Part shown: positions 1 to 6,399 of the stretch, in pieces
Position numbering within the stretch: the stretch's first letter is position 1
Layout: each line of letters opens with the position of its first letter
Assembly: GCA_028817255.1 (NCBI GenBank)
Contig: JAPPQA010000039.1
Coordinates: forward strand, 1-6,399
DNA length: 6,399 bases
Direction: 5' to 3'
DNA from: Gammaproteobacteria bacterium
GTDB lineage: Bacteria; Pseudomonadota; Gammaproteobacteria; Porifericomitales; Porifericomitaceae
The notes under the pieces: generated by a model
The model's input: only the letters and a program-made list of their open reading frames with translations
Told to the model about the DNA's origin: nothing
The model's database searches: none
Translations under genes and position numbers: made by a program

Positions 1-30
1 CCGCTTTTCTTGTCCTCGATTGCGTAACGG

Positions 31-48
31 CCGGCGGGCGCCCGCCGG
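31..48. terminator. GC palindrome after ggt, possible terminator hairpin
   Basis: The 18 bases CCGGCGGGCGCCCGCCGG form a perfect palindrome starting 22 bases past the ggt stop. As RNA it can fold into a seven-pair stem with a GCGC loop. No T-tract follows on either strand, so it is not a classical intrinsic terminator. It could be a pause site, a stabilising 3' hairpin or part of a dispersed repeat. No gene can be assigned to bases 1-69. Confidence 0.3.
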
Positions 49-69
49 AGGCGCTTGCCAAAGAGACGC

Positions 70-1875
70 CTAAGGCGCTGGCGCGGCGCGGGCGGGCGGC
101 GCCTCGCAGGGCGCGGCGGCGTCTTCGATGACGATGGCCTCCCCCTCGCCGCGCGGGTCGCTGGCGGCGTGCATTTCCCGCCGGCCGCCGTCCCAGAGGA
201 TGGCCTGCATGTTGCCGTAGCGCCGCCCCACGTCGCGCAGTTCGTGTCCCAGGCGGCGCAGGGCGGCCCGTTCGGCCTCGTTCAGCGCCTCCGGCTCGAA
301 CTGGATCGCGTCGGGCAGAAATTGGTGGTGAAAGCGCGGCAGCCGCACCCAGGAGTCGGGCCCCCGCCCGGCGGCGAAGTCCAGGATGCCGAGCAGCACC
401 ATGCTGATGATGCGGCTGCCCCCGGGCGTGCCCAGCACGGCGATGCGGTCGCCGTGTTCCAGAAAGGTGGGGCTCATGCTGGACAGCGGCCGCTTGCCCG
501 GCGCAATGGCGTTCGGCTGCCCGCCGGTCAGGCCGTAGGCGTTGCCCTCGGACGGGAAGATGGCGAAGTCGTCCATTTCGTCGTTCAACACGACGCCGGT
601 GCCGGGGACCAGGAAGCCGGAACCGAAAGGCAGGTTGATGCTCAGCGTCGCGGCCACCCGGTTGCCCTGCCCGTCCATGACGGAGAAGTGCGTGGTCTGC
701 GTGCCGGTCTGCTGTCCGTCGGCGGCGGCGGGCAGCGTGTCGCTGGGCGTGGCCGCGGCCGGATTGATGTCCGCGGCCAATTCCCGGGCGTAATCCGCGG
801 CCAGCAATTCGCTCACGGGGACGGCAACGAAGTCCGTATCGCCCAGGAAAGAGGCACGGGCCCAGTAGGCGCGGCGCATGGCCTCGACCAGCAGGTGGCT
901 GCGCCGCGGCGGCGGGCCTTGCAGGTCCAGGCCCTCCAGGATGCGCAGGGCCAGCGACAGCACGATGCCGCCGGAGGAGGGCGGCGGGGCCGACACCACG
1001 CGGATGCCCCGGTAATCGGCGACCGTAGGCCGCCGCTCGACGACCCGGTAATCGTAGAGATCTCGCAGCGTCCACACGCCGCCCGCATGGCGCACGCCGC
1101 GCACCAGGCGGGCGGCGAAGGCGCCGCGGTAAAAGGCGTCGCCGCCCTGCCGCGCCAGCAGCTCCAGGGTGGCGGCCAGGTCTTCCTGCACGATCCGGTG
1201 CCCCGGCGCCGGGATTTCGCCGGCGGCCAAAAACAGCGCCGCGCTTTGCGGGAAGGCGCGCAGCGCGTCCAGGCGGTAGGCGGCCAGCTTGCGGTAGCGC
1301 TCCGTCACCGGGAAGCCTTGCCGGGCCAGGCGAATGGCCGCCCGCAGGTTGTCCTGCAAGGGGCGGCAGCCGTACTGCCCGGAAATATGCGCCAGGGCCG
1401 CCGGCAGCCCCGGGATGCCCGCCGCCAGCGGTCCGTCCAGGCTGGATCGGCGCCCCATGCGGCGATAAACCTGGGCGGAGGCCTGGCCGGGCGCCGTCTC
1501 GCGGCCGTCAATCATAATCTGCATCCCGTCGGCGGCGCGGTGCAACAGCCAGAAGCCGCCCCCGCCCAGTCCCGAGGCAAAAGGCTCGACCACGGCCAGG
1601 GCGGCGCTGACCGCCACGGCGGCATCGAAGGCGTTGCCGCCGGCCCGCAGCGTCTCGAGCCCGGCCTGCGTCGCCAGGGGATGCGCCGTGGCGACGGCGG
1701 CATGGCCCAGGGAGCCGGCCGAGGCAGGGGCCGCCGCGTGGCCGGCCCGGCCCCCGAAGGCCAGCAGGGCCGCCAGCAGCAGCGTCTGCGCCGCCGGCGC
1801 CAGCCGCGTCGTTCGCGCCGCGCTCGTTGCGGCGGCGGCAAGCGCAGCGGGGGGCGCGCCGCTCGCGCCGTTCAT
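70..1875 (-). CDS. ggt: Gamma-glutamyltranspeptidase (glutathione hydrolase), exported
   Basis: This 601-residue protein is an N-terminal-nucleophile hydrolase. The family cleaves or transfers the gamma-glutamyl group of glutathione and related compounds in the periplasm. The N-terminus has an Arg-containing n-region (RTTR, 21-24), a hydrophobic core (about 29-41) and an Ala-rich cleavage region near 46-49, consistent with Sec export. DGRETAP (123-129) carries the Arg that binds the gamma-glutamyl carboxylate. QTTHFSV (393-399) contains the expected nucleophile Thr394; self-cleavage before it would give a large subunit and a small subunit of about 208 residues. NDEMDDF (431-437), PLSSMSPT (463-470), GTPGGSRI (482-489) and GNMQAI (554-559) match the family's substrate and oxyanion-hole motifs. 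The lid-loop segment before the SSMSP motif is present. The ATG at 1875 is preceded by GGAGGGGA and overlaps the coaD stop as ATGA, so translational coupling is likely. The frame stays open upstream through coaD, but the signal peptide and coupling support this start. Confidence 0.95.
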   Translation of the reverse strand: MNGASGAPPAALAAAATSAARTTRLAPAAQTLLLAALLAFGGRAGHAAAPASAGSLGHAAVATAHPLATQAGLETLRAGGNAFDAAVAVSAALAVVEPFASGLGGGGFWLLHRAADGMQIMIDGRETAPGQASAQVYRRMGRRSSLDGPLAAGIPGLPAALAHISGQYGCRPLQDNLRAAIRLARQGFPVTERYRKLAAYRLDALRAFPQSAALFLAAGEIPAPGHRIVQEDLAATLELLARQGGDAFYRGAFAARLVRGVRHAGGVWTLRDLYDYRVVERRPTVADYRGIRVVSAPPPSSGGIVLSLALRILEGLDLQGPPPRRSHLLVEAMRRAYWARASFLGDTDFVAVPVSELLAADYARELAADINPAAATPSDTLPAAADGQQTGTQTTHFSVMDGQGNRVAATLSINLPFGSGFLVPGTGVVLNDEMDDFAIFPSEGNAYGLTGGQPNAIAPGKRPLSSMSPTFLEHGDRIAVLGTPGGSRIISMVLLGILDFAAGRGPDSWVRLPRFHHQFLPDAIQFEPEALNEAERAALRRLGHELRDVGRRYGNMQAILWDGGRREMHAASDPRGEGEAIVIEDAAAPCEAPPARAAPAP

Positions 1876-2396
1876 TCCCCTCCGCTCCGCCGCAGCTTGC
1901 CGGGCGGGCGCGCCGCCGCCGACAGGCGCCGTTGCAGTGCTTGCAGCACCGCCTCGGGCACGAAGTCGCCCACATCCCCCCCCAGGCCGGCGATCTCGCG
2001 CACCACGCTGGAGGAAAGGTAATTGAAGCGTTCGGCGGGCATCAGGAACAGGGTCTCCAGTTCCGGCAGCAGGCAGCGGTTCATGGCGGCCATCTGAAAC
2101 TCGTAGTCGAAATCGGACACGGCGCGCAGGCCGCGGATCAGAAAGCGCGCCCCCAGGCGGTGCGCCAGTTCCGTGACCAGGGTGTCGAAGGGGCGCACCT
2201 CGACGTTGCGGTACTCGGCCAGCGCCAGGCGGGCCAGTTCGACGCGCTCCTCCCGGGAAAAGGCGGCGCTCTCCCCCGCGTTGGCCGCCACGGCCAGCAC
2301 CACCCGGTCGAACAACTCGGAGGCGCGGGCGGCGATATCCACATGGCCCAGGGTAATCGGATCGAAGGTCCCCGGGTAAATAGCAATCTTGTTCAC
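1872..2396 (-). CDS. coaD: Phosphopantetheine adenylyltransferase (PPAT)
   Basis: This 174-residue cytoplasmic enzyme should transfer AMP from ATP to 4'-phosphopantetheine, giving dephospho-CoA, the penultimate step of CoA synthesis. It has the nucleotidyltransferase motif GTFDPITLGH (9-18, Thr10 and His18), the RGLRAVSDFDYE block (88-99, Arg88 and Arg91), and a YLSSSVVREI block (126-135) in place of the usual ISS(S/T)xxxE. Length is slightly above the family norm of about 160, because of a basic Arg/Pro-rich tail (about 159-174). The start is GTG, with AGGGGAG just upstream. One oddity: where E. coli and many relatives have Lys42 in an SPSKKP-like loop, this protein reads NAGESAAF with Glu42 (codon GAG at 2271-2273). 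Family assignment is certain; full activity is likely but that substitution deserves checking. It follows rsmD by 47 bases and overlaps ggt by four. Confidence 0.96.
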   Translation of the reverse strand: MNKIAIYPGTFDPITLGHVDIAARASELFDRVVLAVAANAGESAAFSREERVELARLALAEYRNVEVRPFDTLVTELAHRLGARFLIRGLRAVSDFDYEFQMAAMNRCLLPELETLFLMPAERFNYLSSSVVREIAGLGGDVGDFVPEAVLQALQRRLSAAARPPGKLRRSGGE

Positions 2397-2443
2397 GCGC
2401 TCCCCTCACGGCCGCGCCTGCGCCCCCCTGATTTACCACCCTA

Positions 2444-3082
2444 TCACACCCTGCCCGCCCCCGCCCTGCCCGCGCCCGCGGCAGGCGCAACGGCCGCGGC
2501 GGCGGGGCGCTCGCGGGACGCCGCCGCCCCGAGGCGCGCCAGCAGAAAGCGCACCTGTCCCGCCTGCTTGCAGCGCAACGTCTGCAATGGCCGCGGCAGC
2601 CGCAATTCGCGGCTGCTCTCCAGGTAAAGCAGGCCGCCCTCCGCCAGCAAGCCGCGGCTCAGCAGCAGCCGGCAACAACGCTCCGCCAACTCGCGGCGGG
2701 CGAAAGGCGGGTCCAGGCAGGCCAAATCGAAAGCCTCCCGGCGCGGGCGCGACAGCCAGGACAGGGCGTCGGCGCACTCGATCCGCAACCGCTGCCCGGC
2801 GGCGAAAGCCGCCGCTTGCTCGCGCAGTCCGCGGCACAGGCGCGGGTCCCGTTCCACCAAAACGGCCCGGGCGGCGCCGCGCGAGACGGCCTCGAAGCCG
2901 AGCGCGCCCGTGCCGGCGAAAAGATCCAGACACGCGAGCCCTTCGATGCGCGGCTGCAACCAGGCGAACAGCGTTTCGCGGACCCGCTCCGGGGTGGGGC
3001 GCAGACCCGCGACCGGCGGCACGGGCAGACGCCGGCCGCGCCAGCATCCGCCAACGATCCGCACCTTGCCGCGGCGGCCCAC
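2444..3082 (-). CDS. rsmD: 16S rRNA (guanine966-N2)-methyltransferase RsmD
   Basis: This 212-residue SAM-dependent enzyme is expected to methylate the N2 of G966 in 16S rRNA of the small ribosomal subunit. The N-terminal block VRIVGGCWRGRRLPVP, followed by LRPTPERVRETLF (27-39), is characteristic of RsmD. The SAM-binding glycine motif is LDLFAGTGALG (52-62), the acidic VERD (76-79) follows it, and the catalytic (D/N)PP(Y/F) motif is LDPPF (123-127). The tail from about 185 is Ala/Gly/Arg-rich low complexity, beyond the conserved fold. The start used is GTG at 3082, 24 bases after the stop of the M16 partner; its ribosome binding site is weak (a GGGGG run). A second GTG at 3064 (Val7) is an alternative, but E. 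coli RsmD also has a few residues before the RIIGG block. Confidence 0.94.
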   Translation of the reverse strand: MGRRGKVRIVGGCWRGRRLPVPPVAGLRPTPERVRETLFAWLQPRIEGLACLDLFAGTGALGFEAVSRGAARAVLVERDPRLCRGLREQAAAFAAGQRLRIECADALSWLSRPRREAFDLACLDPPFARRELAERCCRLLLSRGLLAEGGLLYLESSRELRLPRPLQTLRCKQAGQVRFLLARLGAAASRERPAAAAVAPAAGAGRAGAGRV

Positions 3083-3106
3083 AGCGGGATGCCCCCGCGC
3101 CGCCGG

Positions 3107-4432
3107 CTACGGCGCCGGCGAGGGCTCGGCCCGGTCCGCGCTCAGGTCTCCGACCATGACCGTGACCATGTTTTGCGCGTCCAGATACCGGTCCATGGCG
3201 GCGCGCACCTGCCGCGCGCTCACTTTTTCGATCTTCCGGGGAAAGGTCTGCAAATAGTCCGGGGGCAATCCGTAAAAGCCGATCCAGGACAGGTACTCCG
3301 CCATCTTGCCGTTGCTGTCCACCCGCAACGGGAAGCTGCCCACCAGGTAGCTCTTGGCCGCCTTCAATTCCTCCGCGGTGGGGCCCTCGCTTATGAACTC
3401 GGCCAGCTGCGCGCGCAGCAGTTCGGCGGCCAGCGCGGCCTGGTCGTTGCGCGTCTGCATGCCGATCACGAAGGGGCCCCGTTGCCGCAGGGCCTGGAAG
3501 CTGCTGGACACGCTGTACGCCAACCCCCGCCGCTCGCGGATCTCCTGGAACAGCCGGGACAGGAGCCCGCCCCCCAGGATATGGTTGCCCACGAAGAAGG
3601 CGATGCGATCCTCGTCGGAGATGCGCAGCCCGACCTGGCCGAGCAGGATATGGGTCTGCGTGGAGGGATGGTCGCGCCGTCTCTCCCGGGCTTCGTCCAG
3701 TGCCGCCACCGGCGGCAGTTCCGGCAGGGCGCGGCCCGCACCCAGGCGCTCCACCAATTGCGCGGCGATCTCCTCGGCCTGCCCGCGGTCCAGGTCTCCC
3801 ACCAGCACCGCCACGACATTCGCGGCCGTGTAATGACGCCGGTAAAAGGCCAGCGCGTCCTCGCGCCGCAGGGCCGCGACGGCCTCCTCTTCCCCCCCCG
3901 GCAGGGAGGCGTAGGGATGCCCGGGGAACAGTTCCGCGTACAGGGCCTCGTCCGCCAGCGCGCCGGGAGATTGCTGGCGCTGGCGAATATGGACCAGCAT
4001 GCGCTCACGCTCGCGTTCGAAGGCGGCCGGCGGAAAATCGGCCTGCTCCAGGAGCAAGCCCAGGTTTTCCAGCGACGCCCGCAACGCTTCCCGCCGACTG
4101 AGGCTGCGCAGGCTGACCACGGCAAAGTCCCGCCGCACGCCGGCGCCGAACTGCGCGCCGTGCCGCTCGAAGCCGCGGTTGAGTTCGTCCGCGTCCAGTC
4201 CGCCCGCGCCTTCGTTCAGCAGGCGGGCCGTGAGCGAGGCCAGACCCTTGGCCTCGCCGTCGCGGGCGCTGCCGGCGTCGAAGGCCAGGCGTATATCCAC
4301 CATGGGCAGTTCGCGCGCCTCTACGAAATACACGGGGACGCCCGCGGCCAGCCGCCAGTGCTGCACGGTGGGCGCGGCCGGGGCGGCCGCAGCCGCGCAC
4401 AGCAGGAGCAGGAGGCTCCACCTAGCGCGCAT
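3107..4432 (-). CDS. M16 family peptidase-like protein, non-catalytic partner, exported
   Basis: This 441-residue protein has an M16 (pitrilysin/mitochondrial processing peptidase) fold but no zinc site. A hydrophobic signal peptide spans about 4-20 (LLLLLCAAAAAPAA), followed by the mature start. The segment aligning with HxxEH reads SLTAR (66-70) inside GLASLTARLLNEGA, so both His ligands and the catalytic Glu are gone. The C-terminal M16 domain is well kept: LSRLFQEIRERRGLAYSVSS (291-310) holds the Arg and Tyr thought to bind substrate in this family, and VMVGDL (425-430) closes the second repeat. It overlaps the catalytic M16 gene by 11 bases and has GGAAGG eight bases before its ATG. Family knowledge of split bacterial M16 pairs suggests an obligate heterodimer in the periplasm. 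Substrate unknown. Confidence 0.93.
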   Translation of the reverse strand: MRARWSLLLLLCAAAAAPAAPTVQHWRLAAGVPVYFVEARELPMVDIRLAFDAGSARDGEAKGLASLTARLLNEGAGGLDADELNRGFERHGAQFGAGVRRDFAVVSLRSLSRREALRASLENLGLLLEQADFPPAAFERERERMLVHIRQRQQSPGALADEALYAELFPGHPYASLPGGEEEAVAALRREDALAFYRRHYTAANVVAVLVGDLDRGQAEEIAAQLVERLGAGRALPELPPVAALDEARERRRDHPSTQTHILLGQVGLRISDEDRIAFFVGNHILGGGLLSRLFQEIRERRGLAYSVSSSFQALRQRGPFVIGMQTRNDQAALAAELLRAQLAEFISEGPTAEELKAAKSYLVGSFPLRVDSNGKMAEYLSWIGFYGLPPDYLQTFPRKIEKVSARQVRAAMDRYLDAQNMVTVMVGDLSADRAEPSPAP

Positions 4433-5864
4433 GTCTGCCGCCTTCCGGCGCCGCCCGCTGCCGCCCGGCCCCCGCCTCCAGCGGCAGCGGCTCCAGTTCC
4501 ACCACCGTGAGCACGTCGTCCTGCAGGTATTTGCGCGCCACCTCCCGCACCTGCTCCGCCGTGACCTCGCGTATCCGCTCCACGTATTCTTCCTGCACCT
4601 GCCAGGACAGGCCCACCGATTCCAGCAGGCCGATCACCAGCGCCTGGTAGTAGAAGGAATCGAGTTCGTACCAGCGGGAGGCCTCCGCCTGGGCCTTGAC
4701 GCGCCGCAGCTCGTCCTCGCCCGCCAGCTCGGTGCGTAACTCCTGTATCTCTTGTTGCAGGGCTTCTTCCAGCTCGGCCACGGAGCGCCCCCGGGCGGGC
4801 GTACCGGAGAAACTGAACAACATGGGCAGACGCGCCAATATGTTGTAGCCCGCCGAGACGGAGGCGGCCACCTGCTGCCCCCGGACCAGCCGGCTGCGCA
4901 GACGCGCGCTTTCGCCGCCCGTCAGCAACCCGGCCAGCACCTCCAGGGCGTAGGGCTCCCAGTACGGAACCGCTGCGTCCCGGACGGCGGACGGCAGCGA
5001 AGGCGCCTTGTAGAACAGGAACAGATACGGGACCTGCGCCGGCCGCTTGACGACAGCGCGGCGCCGCCCCTGCTGCTCCAGAACGCCGGAGCGGACCGCG
5101 GGCAAGGGCTCCAAGGCCTCGAAGGCGCCAAAGTGCTCCCTGGCCAGCGCCAGCACCTCGCCGGGCTCTACGTCTCCCACCACCACCAGGACCGCGTTGT
5201 TGGGCGCGTACCAGCGCCGGTACCAGAGGCGCACATCGTCTATTCGCATTGCGTCCAGGTCGTCCATCCAGCCGATGACGGGATGATGGTAGGGGCTGTG
5301 CCGGAAGGCCAGGGAAAGCCCCGTCTCGTAGGCATAGGACACGGGCGAATCCTCCACGCGCCACCGCCGCTCCTCCTTGACCACCTCCAGCTCCGTGGCA
5401 AACGCCTCCTCTTCCAGGATCAGATTGCGCATGCGGTCCGCCTCCAGGGCAATGCCCACCGGCAGGCGGGAACGTTCCAGCAACTGGTAGTAGGCCGTGT
5501 AATCCCTGCCGGTAAAGGCGTTTTCCCGCCCGCCGACGCGCGAGACGGTGCGGGAAAAGGCGTTGTCCGGATTTTTCTCCGTGCCCTGGAACATCATGTG
5601 TTCCAGCACGTGGGAAATGCCCGTGATGCCTTCGCGTTCGTAGCTGGAGCCGACCTTGTACCAGAGTTGCACGCAAGCCACCGGCGCCCGGCGGTCTTCC
5701 TTGACGATCAGTTTCAGGCCGTTATCCAGCCGGTATTCGTGGACTGCGGCGGGCGCGGACACCGGCGCCAGGAACAGCAGGACCAGGAACGCCGCCGGCA
5801 CGCGGGCGCCGGGGAAGGACATGCGGTTCGCGGGCAAGCGGGTGGCGGGGCTTGATCGGTTCAT
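4422..5864 (-). CDS. M16 family zinc metallopeptidase, catalytic subunit, exported
   Basis: This protein of about 480 residues is a zinc protease of the M16B (pitrilysin-like) type. Numbered from the ATG at 5864, the inverted zinc motif HVLEH is at 85-89 (codons 5598-5612), followed by MMFQGTEKNP. The third ligand is probably the first Glu of VVKEE near 164. The block GGRENAFTGRDYTAYYQ (111-127) is the typical substrate-cleft strand. A second M16 domain begins around 225, but its Arg-Tyr segment is poorly kept (QQVAASVSAGYN). A signal peptide precedes AVHEYRLDNGL (hydrophobic core about 23-36, cleavage near APAA). The start is uncertain: ATGs at 5876, 5864 and 5822 all give a plausible signal peptide. 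None has a clear Shine-Dalgarno, though 5876 has a GGGGG run nine bases upstream. The open frame to 6086 has no signal-like character and is probably non-coding. The C-terminus overlaps the inactive partner gene. Confidence 0.93.
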   Translation of the reverse strand: MNRSSPATRLPANRMSFPGARVPAAFLVLLFLAPVSAPAAVHEYRLDNGLKLIVKEDRRAPVACVQLWYKVGSSYEREGITGISHVLEHMMFQGTEKNPDNAFSRTVSRVGGRENAFTGRDYTAYYQLLERSRLPVGIALEADRMRNLILEEEAFATELEVVKEERRWRVEDSPVSYAYETGLSLAFRHSPYHHPVIGWMDDLDAMRIDDVRLWYRRWYAPNNAVLVVVGDVEPGEVLALAREHFGAFEALEPLPAVRSGVLEQQGRRRAVVKRPAQVPYLFLFYKAPSLPSAVRDAAVPYWEPYALEVLAGLLTGGESARLRSRLVRGQQVAASVSAGYNILARLPMLFSFSGTPARGRSVAELEEALQQEIQELRTELAGEDELRRVKAQAEASRWYELDSFYYQALVIGLLESVGLSWQVQEEYVERIREVTAEQVREVARKYLQDDVLTVVELEPLPLEAGAGRQRAAPEGGRHAR

Positions 5865-6140
5865 GGCGCGGATCATGCCGAAGCGCCCCCGCCGGCACAA
5901 GCCCCCGACGGGCGCGGCAATCCAGTCCATGGCGACGCGGTGCGAACGGCGCCACGCCTTCCCAAGGGATGCCCCGATGCAACGGCCCGCAACGGCTTGG
6001 GAAACGTCGTTGCTTGTCCGCGCCCGGCCCCCTCTCCCAGAGAGCGCACAGACCGGGCGTACCGGCCGGGGACACCCCTTACGCATTTTCTTGGAACCCC
6101 AGAGGGAGAAGTATGCCGCGAAGAATTCCTCGACGGGCTG
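5865..6140. other. Non-coding leader upstream of the M16 operon
   Basis: These 276 bases separate the low-GC DUF2335 gene from the M16 operon. Open frames here lack family features and look like high-GC chance frames. I found no tRNA and no convincing sigma-70 promoter pair: a CATACT box on the minus strand has no acceptable -35 partner. There is no obvious hairpin with a T-tract after the DUF2335 stop. The operon promoter probably lies here, since the next minus-strand gene upstream ends at 6141, but I cannot place it. Short repeats are listed separately. Confidence 0.5.
5959..6003. repeat. Inverted repeat TTCCCAAG/CTTGGGAA flanking tandem GCAACGGC direct repeats
   Basis: TTCCCAAG at 5959-5966 is matched by its exact complement CTTGGGAA at 5996-6003, 29 bases apart. 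Inside, GCAACGGC occurs at 5979-5986 and again at 5989-5996, a 10-base period equal to about one helical turn. This lies about 95-140 bases upstream of the M16 start. It could be a protein-binding site or a structured leader; chance in GC-rich DNA is also possible. Confidence 0.4.
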
Positions 6141-6399
6141 TTAAGACGAACTGTTTCCGCGAGGAATAAATTTGCCAACGAAAGCCACGGCAGTAACCCC
6201 TGCCAAGATGGCGGCAACCAAGTTGTTTCCGTGCCGAGCGAGATACACGCTGGCAACGATAGCAAAAACCGCTATCAGAAACCCGAACCACTGTCCTTGA
6301 TTTTCTTGGCGAATCATAGCCTCTGAAATGCGGTTTTCCCATCCAATGCGGTGGGCTTGTTCCACCTTCAGCGTTGCCAAGAAATCTTTCGCACTTCCC
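6141..6399 (-). CDS. DUF2335-type small membrane protein, 5' end outside window
   Basis: The last 85 residues and the TAA stop are visible; the reading frame is still open at the window edge, so the true start lies beyond it. The visible part runs from GSAKDFLATLKVEQAHR through two hydrophobic helices, FGFLIAVFAIVASVYLA and LVAAILAGVTAVAFVGKFI, to a short polar tail GNSSS. The pattern (Gly-Ser-Ala, Gln-x-x-His-Arg, a Glu, then Gly-Gln and two membrane helices) is that of DUF2335 predicted membrane proteins, whose function is unknown to me. A TTG at 6380 is possible as an internal start but would cut the conserved region. GC is about 50% (my count over 6141-6360), far below the operon next to it, which suggests a separate origin or weaker selection. 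Confidence 0.72.
   Translation of the reverse strand, partial: GSAKDFLATLKVEQAHRIGWENRISEAMIRQENQGQWFGFLIAVFAIVASVYLARHGNNLVAAILAGVTAVAFVGKFIPRGNSSS

Noticed and set aside
55..2022. A 655-codon open frame on the plus strand opposite ggt and coaD
   Set aside because: It is antisense to two genes with clear catalytic motifs, its product is low-complexity Gly/Arg/Ala/Gln with no family pattern, and long antisense frames are expected at this GC content.
1876..2490. Extension of the ggt frame upstream across coaD (806 residues in total)
   Set aside because: The extra part is an out-of-frame reading of coaD. The ATG at 1875 has a purine-rich ribosome site and is followed by a signal peptide.
4376..4432. 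Possible lipoprotein signal in the M16 partner (Cys12 after a Leu run)
   Set aside because: The residue before the Cys is Leu, not Gly/Ala/Ser, so it does not fit a lipobox; an ordinary Sec signal peptide is more likely.
2816..4510. A 564-codon open frame on the plus strand opposite rsmD and the M16 partner
   Set aside because: Same reasoning: its product has no recognisable domain, and it ends in a Pro/Ala-rich run that reflects base composition.
5877..6086. Longer N-terminus for the catalytic M16 protein
   Set aside because: The extra residues are Arg/Gly-rich without conserved features and would bury the signal peptide inside the protein.
6080..6120. tRNA-like GGGGTTCCAAG segment on the minus strand of the leader
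   Set aside because: It resembles a T-loop only superficially; I could find no pairing T-arm, anticodon arm or acceptor stem around it.

Overview
The window is a high-GC stretch with every recognisable gene on the minus strand, so it reads from right to left. It suggests a GC-rich gammaproteobacterium. The basis is the protein families and their order: an M16 protease pair, then rsmD, coaD and a gamma-glutamyltransferase. From memory this resembles the Pseudomonas order of two M16 genes, rsmD, coaD, a ferredoxin and ggt. No marker in the window fixes the genus.

Layout, in the direction of transcription: (1) 6399-6141, the 3' part of a small DUF2335-type membrane protein, with GC near 50%, clearly lower than the rest. 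(2) 6140-5865, a 276-base non-coding leader with short direct and inverted repeats. (3) 5864-4422, a secreted M16 zinc metallopeptidase with an intact HxxEH site. (4) 4432-3107, an M16 partner without HxxEH, overlapping the previous gene by 11 bases. (5) 3082-2444, RsmD, the 16S rRNA guanine-N2 methyltransferase. (6) 2396-1872, CoaD, phosphopantetheine adenylyltransferase. (7) 1875-70, an exported gamma-glutamyltranspeptidase whose ATG overlaps the coaD stop (ATGA). (8) 69-1, a short tail with an 18-base perfect GC palindrome.

Genes 3-7 are spaced -11, 24, 47 and -4 bases and probably form one operon. The M16 pair likely makes a periplasmic heterodimeric protease, RsmD modifies the small ribosomal subunit, CoaD makes dephospho-CoA, and GGT degrades periplasmic glutathione or other gamma-glutamyl compounds. 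They are not one pathway. The only metabolic link is indirect: GGT can feed cysteine recovery, and cysteine is a precursor of phosphopantetheine.

I see no clearly new system. The points most worth a second look are a Glu at the usual Lys42 position of CoaD, the complementary loss of active-site parts across the M16 pair, the GC break at the DUF2335 gene, and the repeats in the operon leader.
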